A stretch of 64,000 nucleotides of DNA from Saussurea involucrata (lineage: Eukaryota; Streptophyta; Magnoliopsida; Asterales; Asteraceae). The notes beneath the pieces are model-generated. The model was not told the origin of the DNA. It worked only from the letters and a program-made list of their open reading frames with translations, and ran no database searches. A program made the position numbers and the translations under genes. Below, one piece after another: positions 19,450 to 30,731 of this stretch. Position 1 is the stretch's first letter, and every line of letters starts with the position of its first letter. Location of the stretch: the NCBI GenBank assembly GCA_033807775.1, contig CM066317.1, positions 15,015,370 to 15,079,369 of the forward strand. Reading direction: 5' to 3'.

Positions 19450-19757
19450 GGGGCCGTTTACAAAGCGCTTATTCGGGTAAGTGCTTACCAAGTCACATTA
19501 GCTTAGCGGATGAATATGACAAGAACCAAGAATCTTACCCGGTAAGAGCAGAAGCAAGGACCGAGAGTCGAAAGCAAGGACCGAGAGTCTTACCCGGTAA
19601 ATGAGTGCGACGACTCTTACCACGGTTAGCGCTTACCGGCTAAATTGTTGCATACGATGCCATTTTGGTGAACTAAAATCTTACCCGGGAAGTAAGCGAT
19701 AGTGTTGAATTTTATCGGTAAGCACTTACCCGGGTAAGTGATTAGGTAAACGGCCCC
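19450..19757 (+). mobile_element. Tourist-like MITE copy 2, complete
   Basis: 308 bp, ends GGGGCCGTTTAC and GTAAACGGCCCC, TTA target duplication (19447-19449, 19758-19760). The interior repeats GGACCGAGAGTC twice. It is an inverted copy of 17837-19086 without the insertion. Confidence 0.9.
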
Positions 19758-19760
19758 TTA

Positions 19761-20159
19761 ATTACATTTCTGGTCCCTATATATGTTAATGTGTATCAAA
19801 TCCGGGAGTTAGAGACTCTTGTATGGAAAACTTGGAGATAAGCAAACGGGTTTGAAAGAAGCTCGATCGCATTCATGTTGAGCACGTCCTATTTGACAAT
19901 TAACAGAAATTATTTAATATCATTTAAACCTTCAGTGTATTTCTTTTATATCGTTTCTCCATTCCTACTTTCCTAGTCAAATTAGGGTTCATAGTTTAAA
20001 TGCTTTCCTATGACTAGCATTAAACTCAATTAATTTATTATTGGACATTGGTAATGGTTAATAGGGTGTTGAATATCTAGTATTTGGATCCATAAATTTC
20101 TTTGACAACCTAGTACCTCAATTTGTTATATACACATATTTTGTTAATCTTTTTACTGA

Positions 20160-20199
<40 letters not shown>
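19761..20199. other. Intergenic with (AT)n
   Basis: No gene seen. An (AT)n microsatellite occupies about 20161-20199, abutting the foldback element. Confidence 0.6.
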
Positions 20200-20203
<4 letters not shown>

Positions 20204-20394
20204 TAGGTTCAAAGGAAAAACTAAAAAAAAACGAAAAATTGAGGAACATCCTGTTAGCCCTTCATCTAGATGGTATGCACTTGTGCATACAAACAATTTG
20301 TAACATGCACACGTGCATAAAAATCAAAAAACAATTTAATTTACTTTTATGCACAAATGCATACCGTCTAGATGAAAGGCTACTAGAGTGTTCC

Positions 20395-20834
20395 TGTTAA
20401 AATAATATACATTATACCAATCTTGTCATCACCAATTATTTATTGTGTCAGTTTCATATTTTCAGTAAAGTAGGAGTCTAAATGCATAAGCTGAAAAGTT
20501 AAACGAGTAAGGGACTATTCCTGACAAAAGCTGAAAGATGTGGATGGCGCTGCAATAAGTAAAGACAGAAAGTGTAGCGGAGCTAAATCAGGACTTGGAG
20601 GGGTTTTTCAGCAAGGACTCAAGTGCAATTTAAGAAGTGTATAAATGAGAATACTTTTCTCATTAGGGTTTCATTATCAGATTCATTTTTGTACATTTCA
20701 CTCAATATTCTTTCTCTCTCATTCTCTCATCCAGTTAGGGTTTCATCTTGAAACTAGATTATGGTTTCATCATATTCTTTCAGTTATATTCTTTGTTCTG
20801 TTGTTAATAAAAGTATTGGTTTAAGAATTTAAGA
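20395..20834 (+). repeat. 5' LTR of element 3
   Basis: 440 bp, begins TGTTAAAA and ends TTTAAGA directly against the PBS. The terminal pair is TG...GA, not TG...CA. Confidence 0.9.
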
Positions 20835-20846
20835 TGGTATCAGAGC
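20835..20846 (+). promoter_or_regulatory. Primer binding site (initiator Met-tRNA type), element 3
   Basis: TGGTATCAGAGC, the standard plant Copia PBS, directly follows the LTR. Confidence 0.9.
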
Positions 20847-20932
20847 ATTGTTTCGATCCCCTCTGAATCTTTCATCATCAGAACGGTAAGTTTGCACTAA
20901 ATCGTATTTTTGAAGATTATCGAAAGTCTTTT

Positions 20933-21370
20933 ACGATCTGGAAAGTTGTTTTTCTTTTCTTCATACGTTTGTGAAGTTTATCAAAGGTTTTACGATCTGG
21001 AAAGTTGTTTTTTCTTTTCCTTCATACGTTCGTGGAGTTTATCAAAGGTTTTAAGATCTGGAAAGTTATATATTTTCAGCTTATCGAAGTTTTTTTAATC
21101 TGGAAAATTTCTTTCTGTTCTTCATGTGTTATTCTCGATGTTTAGTTCTGATCTCGTGTAGATCTGGACACATCTGAGATCTACACAAAGTTTCGTTACA
21201 TCTCGAGTGTGGTTTTGATCTCGTTTATAGATCTGGACGCATTTAATCTTGTGGTTATGATCTCGTTTATAGATCTGGACGCATTTAATCTTGTGGTTCT
21301 GATCTCGTTTATAGATCTGGACGCATCTAATCTTGTGGTTCTGATCTCGTTATAGATCTGGACATCAGTA
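20933..21370 (+). repeat. Two minisatellites in the leader of element 3
   Basis: About 20935-21070: roughly 60-bp units beginning CGATCTGGAAAGTTG (starts near 20935, 20994, 21055). About 21217-21370: 42-bp units beginning GATCTCGTTTATAGATCTGG (starts 21217, 21259, 21301, 21343, the last shortened). They lie in the roughly 1.5-kb untranslated leader, which is otherwise rich in AGATCTG and has no gene. Confidence 0.88.
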
Positions 21371-22344
21371 TTGTGTATGTTGATATGTGTTGTTCTTATC
21401 TGTTCAGATCTGGACACACATATCTTGTTTTCGTACACTAGTTTTTTTCTTATCATTAGTCATAAATCGCACCTATTACCCTTGATCTGAGTTGTTTTAG
21501 ATTTTTGTGATCATTACCTTGGTGTTGTACGTGCTAATGACATGAGGATCTCCTCTTGAGAAGCAATTTTTTTCAGATCGGTTTAAGATTGTGTGTGCAT
21601 ATGCTTATATAATCTGTAAATCTGGTTGATCCTGTTGGTTTGTGCATAGATCTGTTTGTCTCGTTTGATTTGTGCATAGATCTCTTGTTCCTTGTTCTGA
21701 ACTTTATGCTAGTTTCACTCTGTGGACTGTACCTCTAGGTACTATCTCGGTTTCCTTTTCAGATCTAAATATAGATCCAGAGTGAATGCATATAAATCAG
21801 AAGGTAGTTTCCTTGATTGTTCAGATCTGATCTGTCATCTGGATAGATCTGTTTGCTATTTTCTTTAATCTGATAATATCCTCTTTAACTAGTATAATCT
21901 TCATTAAGAGTAAGCTATAGTTTGTACAAAACTTTTGTGAAAAGCTAGCTAGTTTTCTAACTTTGTCTAGATTTCAGATTTATGGTGGTTATCTGGAGAG
22001 TGTTCTCCATCCACACACTGATTTGTGACAGATTATGGTTCACTGGTTGGTTGTGGTGTTGTGTTTGTTTGTTCAGGTTCTTATCATGCCTCTTGTTTGA
22101 AACGACTGTCACTATTTCCGCTGTGCTTTTTCAAGGAACGTTGTAAGTTGTTCCTGTGTTTGATTCTTGTGTGATAACCCACTGTAAGTCTTCTTTTCTC
22201 AGACTTGTGTGTGATTCTCTCCTTTTCTACTTCTGATATTTTGGTAGCTAGAAGATTGGCTTGACCTACCACCTTAAGAGTGGCAAGGAATCCTGTCTCT
22301 AAGTCTTCTAGTTCTTACCGTGCGTGCTTTTAACTGTTGTTATC

Positions 22345-23367
22345 ATGGCTGTTGAAGATGATCCCAAAATCAAGTTGAGCAATCTCTTATTGCTAAACTT
22401 GATTTTGGGGATCCACTGTATCTTCATCCAAGTGATACCACAGGTGCATCTATTTCGAGCATCAAATTAAGTGGAACTGAGAATTACAAAGTGTGGTCAT
22501 GTGCTATGATTTTGGCGTTGGAAACTAAGAATAAACTAGGGTTTATAAATCGTACTGTTATTAGACCCACTGACAATGAAGTTCTAAGAAGACAGTGGGA
22601 TAGATGTAACTATGTTGTCTTATCCTGGATACTTGGATCGATTTCTGATGAATTGTTTGTGAGTCAAGTGTTTTCCAGAGTTGCTTCCGATGTTTGGGAG
22701 GAACTAAAGGAGACATATGATAAGATTGATGGTTCAGTTACGTTTAATTTGCATCAGAAAATCAATTCTCTTAGCCAAAATGGTTTACCTGTTTCTGAAT
22801 ATTATCACAAGTTAAACTCGCTTTGGAAACAGTTTGATGCTTTGATAAAATTACCACCATGCACCTGCAATGCTTCTCATGACTTTACCAAACATAATCA
22901 ATTGCTAAAACTTATGCAGTTTTTAATGGGTCTTGATGACGTGTATATGAATATTAGAAGCAATATTTTGATGACTGATCCTTTACCATCAGTCAAAACT
23001 GCTTTTTCTTTAATATCAAGAGAAGAGTCACACCGTGGTGTGACTCGTTCTGCTCCTGATACCAAAGGACAAATTATTGCATTCTTTGGAAAATCATCAG
23101 CTAACAATAAGAAACAAGTTGGTAAAAATTCATTGTCATGTAAGCATTGTGGTGCAGCCGGTCATACTATTGAACGTTGTTAAGTTGATTGGATTTCCAA
23201 AGGATTTTCAGTTTACTAAAGGAAAATCGAACCAACCTACAAAATCCTTTTCGAATAATGTCACTGCCACTGATGGACCAAGTCATGGTCCAATGTCCTC
23301 ATCTTTAACTGAAGAACAAATCCACAAGCTGTTGTCTCTTATAGACCAGAACCAACTGATGGAGTAA
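22345..23367 (+). pseudogene. gag: Element 3 gag, frameshifted
   Basis: ATG at 22345, then a frame change near 22395. The clear part (22491-23183) carries the copia gag landmarks NYKVWSCAM, NKLGFI, WEELKETYDK and a nucleocapsid CCHC knuckle CKHCGAAGHTIERC just before a stop at 23181-23183. The expected continuation KLIGFPKDF is in another frame, indicating a small deletion there, and another shift near 23345 is needed to reach protease. It cannot produce Gag. Confidence 0.85.
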
Positions 23368-23375
23368 CTGTTAAT

Positions 23376-26093
23376 ATGGCTGGTATGTTTTCTGGCATGG
23401 CTCATACTTCCAAATTTACTTCAAAACTTAATAATCTGAATAGAAATAGATGGATCATTGATTCTGGTGCAAACCAACACATGACTTCATATGTTGCATA
23501 TTTGGACAATGTAGTTGACATTTCTGATTTAAAATTAAAGGTTACTCAACTCAATGGTGATGAAGTAATTATAAACAAAATTGGAAATTTTAGGCTAAAT
23601 AATAAGGTTACTCTATTTGATGTTCTGGTTATTCCTGACTTTCACGTAAATCTGTTATCTGTACATAAGCTAGCTAGAGATAACAAAATATTTGTAGGAT
23701 TTAATGAGTATAAGTGTTTCCTTATTCAGGACTTTCCTGCAATGAACATTGTGGGGACTGGTAGTGAACGTGGTGGTTTGTATTTCTTTGATCAGGTTAA
23801 TAATCATGCTGTTGTTGATAACAAACTGTTAGATAATAGGGTTAACAATTCTAATATGTCTATTTTTTGTAATGTGTCACGTTACCTTTGGCACACTCGA
23901 TTAGGACATCCTGCTGATCCTGTTTTAACTGTATTAAAGGATAAACTGGATATTAAAAATGATAGTGGTATTTTCCCATGTGAAATTTGTCATAAAGCTA
24001 AACAAGCGTGTGACAAGTTTAATTTGAGTAATCATAATACATCCAGTTTAGGGGAATTAGTTCATTTAGATCTTTGGGGTCCTTATCGAGTGGCTAGTAA
24101 AGAAGGTGACAAATATTTCTTAACTGTGGTAGATGATTATACTCGTTCTGTTTGGCTTTATTTGTTGAAGCATAAGGATGAGGTTTATGATAATATTGTT
24201 TCTTTCCACAGTTTGATTTTCAATCAGTTTGGGAAGTCTGTAAAGATTTTTCGTAGTGACAATGGGACTGAATTTCTTAATAATAGGTTAAGTGGATTTT
24301 TTAGAACAAATGGTATTATTCATCAAACGTCGTGTGTTTACACTCCACAACAAAATGGTGTTGTAGAACGTAAACATAGGAATTTGCTAAATGTTGCTAG
24401 AGCCTTAATGTTTCAAGGGGAGATTCCACTAAATATGTGGAGTGAGTGTATTCTCACTGCCACATACCTCATAAACAGAACTCCCTCATCGGTTTTGAAT
24501 AGGAAATCTCCCTATGAAATGGCTTTTGGTTTTTCACCTGTGCTTTCTCACCTTCAAAATTTTGGGTGTCTTTGTTTTGTAATAAAACCAAATAATAGTG
24601 ATAAATTTTCTACACGGGCTGAAAAGTGTGTCTTGCTTGGATACTCAAACTCGAAAAAAGGATATAGATTGTATAGTCTTGATTCAAAACAAATTATGGT
24701 TTCTCGTGATGTTAAATTCTATGAGACTATATTTCCTTTTAAAACGAGTACTATCAAGCAAGATACGCATTCTAGTAACATAACTACGTTGAATTTCTTT
24801 GAATCTGTGTTTATTCAGTCTAATGAGTTTACTTCTGGAATGCCCTGTGATGATAATAGGGTGAATACTCAAAGTAAACCAAATTCGAATAATACTGATA
24901 ATCACAGTAACCATGATCATCTGGATAGTAGTCCAGACAGATTTACCAGTGAAACAACTGGTAATACTGATAATCTAAATATGTCTGCCGGACCTTAAGT
25001 CCTTGGTGGTGCTGAGGTAGCTGCCGATGATCGTGGTAATACTGAATTTAGTCCCTTAAATGTTCAAAATTATGATGAATCTTTGAGGTCCCCTTCTGAG
25101 GGTACTTCTAATCAGCTTGTCACTTCTACTAGGAAATCTAGTAGACCTTCAAATATGCCTAAACATTTTACTGGTTATGTAGTTGAAGGAAAAGTAAAAT
25201 ATGGTCTTGAAAAAGTAGTAAACTATTCTTTTCTTAATAAAGATCTTTTTTGTTTTGTTTCTACCTTAAACAAAGCTATTGAACCGAATAATTTTTTTAA
25301 GGCATCTAAAGACCAGAACTGGGTAACTGCAATGAATGATGAGATGGAAGCATTATATAAAAATAGAACTTGGGTGTTAACTGAGTTACCTCCGGGTCGA
25401 AAACCCATAGGGTGTATATGGATTTATAAAATCAAATATAAATCCACTGGTGAGGTAGAAAGGTACAAAGCTAGACTAGTTGCGAAAGGGTATTCGCAAA
25501 GGGAGGGATTAGACTATGAAGAAACTTTTTCACCTGTAGTGTAGTTAAAATGGTTACTGTGCGTAGTGTTATTGCTCTTGCTGTACAATATAACTGGCCA
25601 TTGTGTCAGCTAGATGTAAATAATGTTTTTTTATACGGTGCATTGGCTGAGGAAGTTTACATGTCTTTACCTCCCGGGTATTTTTCAAAAAATGAAAAGC
25701 GAGTTTGCAAACTAGTCAAGTCCTTGTATGGTTTAAAACAGGCACCTAGACAATGGTATGAAAAACTTTCATCTTGTTTACTTGAAAATGGTTTTTGTCA
25801 GAGTTCTTGTGATCATTCTTTATTTACCAAAGTTATTTGTTCTGTATTTCTTGTTCTTTTGGTCTATGTAGATGATATAATTTTGACAGAAAATTGTATG
25901 CTTGAAATAAATAAGGTAAAGAAACACTTACAATCTAGTTTTAAAATAAAAGATCTTGGCGAATTAAAATTCTTTTTGGGAATAGAAATTTTAAGAACGG
26001 AAAAAGGAATTTGTATGTCACAACGTAAATACTGTCTTGAACTTTTAAATGAGTTTGGATATTTAGGAGTTAAGCCTATAGGAACACCAATGG
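23376..26093 (+). pseudogene. pol: Element 3 pol 5' part: protease, integrase, RT (broken)
   Basis: Protease WIIDSGANQHMT near 23450, pre-integrase WHTRLGHP...CEICHKAK, integrase DLWGP (about 24070), RSDNGTEF (about 24252) and NGVVERKHRN (about 24355), and RT with YVDDI near 25865. Breaks: stop TAA at 24996-24998 with the same frame continuing beyond, and a tandem GTAGT duplication near 25536-25546 that creates TAG and a frameshift before VTVRSVIALA. The frame is then cut at 26093 by the solo LTR; the target AATGG is duplicated and pol resumes at 34513. Confidence 0.9.
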
Positions 26094-27486
26094 TGTAATA
26101 CCCCGGGTAAGTTCGTTAGTTAAAGTCTATGTCCGTTAAATTTTAATTAACTTTACAATAGAAGTTTAAGGTAAGTTTAGGTGAATTTATAAGTTTAAAG
26201 GGTGTTTGGGTCATTATTGAATAGGTTAGGGTTTAAATGGTAAAGTTGGTTTGATATTACCATTTTGAGTCCAGATATTTTCATAAAAGCAGAAATTCAG
26301 TGTGTGTAAGTGTGTGTTTTTGAGACAAAGAGAGAAAGAAGAAATATAAAGCTAGGGATTCAAATTGGTGCCTTTGGAAGTGAAATTGAGGTATGTTGCT
26401 TTGTAATTTATGTTTGTAATTGCTATTAGATGGTTCCTATCGGATTAGAATAGTTGATTTCGTAGCTGGTAGCAATTTCAGTCGATTCTGGGTAAAATTT
26501 GAACAAACCGACAGAGGTTTCCGGATAATGTTGATAGTGTCCGGTAGTTTTGTTGTTAGTGTCCGGTAGTTCTTCCTTGCAGGTATCCGTACGAATTGAT
26601 AATCCGGGTAAGTCTCTCTTTTTAATAGTTTCCGGATAAGATAAGATACCGGGTGGTATCCGGATATCGTCCGGATTGTGGTGTTGTCCGGAAACGTCAT
26701 GTTGTCCGGATTGTTTATGCTGTCCGGGAAGATGTGTTGTCCGGATTGGTTAGGATTGTCCGGATAGTTCTGCAGTATCTGGATACTTTAGCTGTTTGGT
26801 CATTTTTGAGAATTCAGATACTTTTGAGTATCCAGTAGCCTGTATTTTGTTGACTCTTGGATAGGGAAAGAATGAGGATTGAATATACTGTGGACTCGAC
26901 TTAAGTTCGGGTTTGGGGTTAACATTTGAGGATAGAGTTATCTAGAGCCTTTAACTTTAGTAAGTCTTATGTGTTCTATATGGTAAAGAATACTTGTATC
27001 TAATTGTTTCAAATTCTTTGGATTTGGGGTGAAAGCTAAACTGTTTTTGAGAAAGGATTGGAAGCATTTTGATAGGCAAACAGGTGAGTTTTACTTTAAA
27101 ACGTTTTTAAACTGGAATACATATATGTGTGGATTGGGAATGTGATAGATGGTGTGATTATGTGTTTATGATTGAAATATAAAATATTGAGATATTGTAT
27201 TTACATATATGTGTGGATTGGCCGGGCTTAGGACCGGTGGTGTTGGCTGTAATATTCGTACATCGGTGTTGGCTGTAATTGTCGTACATCGGAGTTAATT
27301 TATTAGTTGGCTTGCAACCAATTAATATGGCCAAGAGAATGAGACAGGAAAGTATATGATGCAAGAGTCATAAATGGTATTTGTATTTGTGTTATGTATA
27401 TGATGGTTGTGCAAATGGTTTTAAAGCTAACAGGGATTTTCTCACTTAGACCTCTAGGTCTAACCCTCATTTTGTTTTAAAATATG

Positions 27487-28241
27487 TGTTGGGAACTGAA
27501 GATATGCTAAGTATGGTTAGTACTGCCAGAACAAAGATACTACTGCTAGTTCAAGGTTAGTACTGCTGAGTCATTAATGCTGCAAGAACATGATTAGTAC
27601 TGCTAGACAAGTTACTACTGCTGGTACATGGTTAATACTGCTGGAACATTATTAATACTGCTTATGTGAGGTTAGTGCTGCTTGTCAAAGTTACTACTGC
27701 AAGTCAAGGTTACTACTGCTGGTACATGGTTAATACTGCTGAACAAAGTTAATATTGCTGGAGATTGTTAGTACTGCTCATGAAGAATGAAGTTAATACT
27801 GCTTGGGATCAGAACATGGAATGCGAGATTGAAGGAGATAAAGATGGAACGATTGAAGATATACTCAAAAGAATATTCTGAAGATCAATCTTATTTTGAT
27901 AGTTATCTGGTAATTATTCTGTATATATATTTGTTGATAGATAGCTATTAAGAAAATAGAGACGAGTCAATATACGTGTGAAAAAGAATTTGATTGTGTT
28001 TTAGAGAGAATTAACCTCAAGGTTTAAGAACCCTATTTCTAGAGAAGTAGAAGTCGTCTTGTTGAGCCTGTTCAACAAGATTGAGGTTTGGTTGTAATCT
28101 TGTGAGTCGATTTAGTGAATACACAAAGTGGTGAATTTTCTGTTACATTGTTCTTGATTGTGAGAATTAAAGTTCTTTTCCGCAGATTCTTTAATTCTGA
28201 ATTCTAAGTGTTTATTGTCTTGTTAAGATTCGATCCTGACA
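27487..28241 (+). repeat. 5' LTR of element 2
   Basis: TGTTGGGAACTG...CGATCCTGACA. Motif-A units at about 27515-27800, then a TATATATA stretch near 27922. Confidence 0.95.
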
Positions 28242-28243
28242 AG

Positions 28244-28255
28244 TGGTATCAGAGC
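28244..28255 (+). promoter_or_regulatory. Primer binding site, element 2
   Basis: TGGTATCAGAGC two bases after the LTR. The gag ATG follows only 28 nt later. Confidence 0.9.
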
Positions 28256-28283
28256 TTGTGTTTCTTAGAATTCTACAAACATT

Positions 28284-29854
28284 ATGGAAAATTCTATTGA
28301 ATCAAACAGTACTTTTGATTGGAGTGATCAAGCAGAAGAGGCAATCCAGAATCATGCACTCATGGCAGAAGTCTCAGATATTCCTACGGAGGTAAAATCT
28401 AATCTCTGTTCTCAAGCTTGTATAGACACTGTTAAAAGGTATAGAGATCACAATCAGGGAATGTGTGATGACCTTAAGAGATTAGAAAAGGACATAAGAG
28501 ATTATGTATTGATTGTTGAGAGGTTTGAAGAACAAATTAAGGCTTTTCAAGCCAATGAACTTCAACACTCATATGATACAAACTACTGGAAGTGGGAAAA
28601 GGGTGGTCTGGAGTTCCAACTGAAAGAGTCTAGGGAAGAGTGTGAGAAACTAAAAGGAGAGCTTGAGAAAGTTAAACTTGATGTAGAAAAGTTTACTTGT
28701 GCCTCCAAAGTCATGGACAACATAATCAACTCTCAAATCCATAGTAAGTTGAAACCAGGAATAGGGTACAATGCCACACCCCCACCCTATAACAACAACT
28801 ACATCCCTCCTAAGTCAGACCTATTAGAAACCAAGGATAGGAAGGACTTACCTAAAGGAGCCACTGAAGTAGATCCATTAGATAAAGTAGTTGTTGAGGA
28901 TGAGACTGACAAAGTAGGATCTGATGAGGAATGTGAAAGTCCATGTGTTAAGAACAATGAGATGAAAAGGACTGACAAGGGAAAGGGAGTTCATTATACA
29001 CAGACCACTGTTGTGAACTCTAAAACTTGTGAACATTGTTCTTGCAAGAAATCTCAAGAGAATAAGCCCCAAAAACATGATAAAGGAGGGGAAATCAAAG
29101 AAATTGGAATAACCAGTGGGCACAAAAGCAAGGAGTTGATCTGCAAAGGATTAACAGACCAAAACCTTGTTTCATCTGTGGCAGATTGAATCATCTTGCC
29201 AAACACTGTTATTTCAATCCTATTAACCAAAGGATGAATTTTCAAAGACCTTTTTATAAATCCAATGGTTATAGGAAGCCTGCAAGGAACCATGTGGCTA
29301 AGAAACAAGCTAAATCCAAAAGCCACATAAAGAAAAAGCCTGAAAAGGAATGTGTTATAATGTGGGTTACAAAAGGCACTAAAAATAATACTGCTGCTAG
29401 CAGTGTTAGTACTGCTAACACTGTTAGTACTTCTTCAAGAGTTAGTGCTGCTAGCAGTGTTAATACTGCTAGTAATTCTTCAAAAGTTAGTGCTGTTAGC
29501 ACTGTTAGTACTTCCTATTCAGATAATACTGCTGCTAGCAGTGTTAACTCTGTTAATACTGCTTCTAGCAGTGTTAACTCTGTTAATACTGCTAACTCTG
29601 TTAGTACTGCTGATACTGCTGCTAGTACTGATAGTGCTGCTAACGATACTGCTGCTCCCAGTGTTAGTACTGCTAGCACTGTTAGTACTTCTGAGGTTAA
29701 TACTGCTTCTAGTGCTGCTAAACCAATCATATTGACAAAGTACTCCAGTACTGCAGTACCTAAGGTTGAAAATCTCATCAAAACCAAGTGCAAGTACTTT
29801 GATGAGCAAGGGAGACCCAAGACCACTTCGGCTTGGGTTCCCAATAAAAACTAA
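28284..29854 (+). pseudogene. gag: Element 2 gag with one frameshift
   Basis: ATG at 28284 to a stop at 29187-29189 in one frame, then 29186-29854 in the next. Compared with the intact 570-residue gag at 53056-54768, one base is missing in the A/G run near 29083-29093, just before the zinc knuckle (seen across the two frames as CGRLNHLAKHC). The protein begins with a segment (STFDWSDQAEEA) that in full-length gag of this lineage lies after the capsid domain, so the N-terminal capsid region appears absent. A coiled coil, an acidic segment, the knuckle and the motif-A-encoded Ser/Val/Asn/Thr/Ala tract (about 29390-29720) follow. Confidence 0.85.
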
Positions 29855-29868
29855 TTGATTTATCAGAT

Positions 29869-30171
29869 GTGCAGGGCAACCAACAGCTCAAGGGAAAGAG
29901 CATCTGGCATGTTGATAGTGGTTGCTCCTGGCACATGACAGGTAACATGTCCTGCCTCAAGAATTTCAAAAGAATTGTTGGAGGACATGTTGCTTTTGGG
30001 AATAATCTTGCAGGAGGTAAGATAAGTGGTAAAAGTGATGTGTCAGAAGGTAAGATGACATTTGAGGATTTGACAAATGCTGCAAAGTGCAAGTATAGTT
30101 ACTACTGCCAGTGCAGAGTTACTACTGCTAATGCAGAGTTACTACTGCTAGTGCAGCGTTACTACTGCTAG
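29869..30171 (+). pseudogene. pol: Element 2 pol stub (protease start only)
   Basis: Encodes the protease start (DSGCSWHMTGN, with Arg replaced by Trp) up to KMTFEDL, then jumps directly to the sequence that lies after pol in element 1 (NAAKCKYSYYCQ). Relative to element 1 this deletes about 3.2 kb (roughly 1474-4697). The same junction is in element 5, so the deletion is ancestral to both. Confidence 0.9.
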
Positions 30172-30590
30172 TGCAGAGTTACTACTGCCAGTGCAGAGTT
30201 TCTACTGCTAGTACATATTTTCTACTGCCAGTGAGCAGTTAATACTGCTCAGTAGTTAATACTGCTAGTGCATAGTTAATACTGCTTTGCAGTTAATACT
30301 GCTCAGTAGTTAATACTGCTAGTGCACAGTTAATACTGCTTTGCAGTTAATACTGCTCAGTAGTTAATACTGCTAGTGCATAGTTAATACTGCTTTGCAG
30401 TTAATACTGCTCAGTAGTTAATACTGCTAGTGCACAGTTAATACTGCTTTGCAGTTAATACTGCTCAGTAGTTAATACTGCTAGTGCACAGTTAATACTG
30501 CCAATGAGCAGTTAATACTGCTTGTGTAGTTAATACTGCTCAGTCGTTAATACTGCTTATGTCGTTAATACTGCTTTTGAAAATCTAGGG
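30090..30590 (+). repeat. Motif-A array upstream of internal promoter (element 2)
   Basis: Tandem TTACTACTGC units, then TTAATACTGC units, with a higher-order repeat of about 68 bp (units joined by TCAGTAG, AGTGCACAG and TTTGCAG). It stops just before the internal TATA box. Confidence 0.95.
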
Positions 30591-30600
30591 CAAATACTGC

Positions 30601-30608
30601 TATAAATA
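30601..30608 (+). promoter_or_regulatory. Internal TATA box for aORF (element 2)
   Basis: TATAAATA 124 bp upstream of the aORF ATG at 30732. Same position and flanks as in elements 1 and 5. Confidence 0.7.
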
Positions 30609-30731
30609 CCCCTGTTTGCCCGCCAAAGTTCATAACTACTCTTCGCATTAACTTCTTCTCTCTCTCGTTCTAACCCCTTCTCCCTAGAATCTCTGTGTTT
30701 TCTTTACAAATCCTCGGGAAGCACAACGATT

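Noticed and set aside
26094..27486. Full-length element rather than a solo LTR
   Set aside because: The two parts outside element 2 total about 1.66 kb with no PBS, internal coding region or second LTR copy, and the target duplication abuts both ends.
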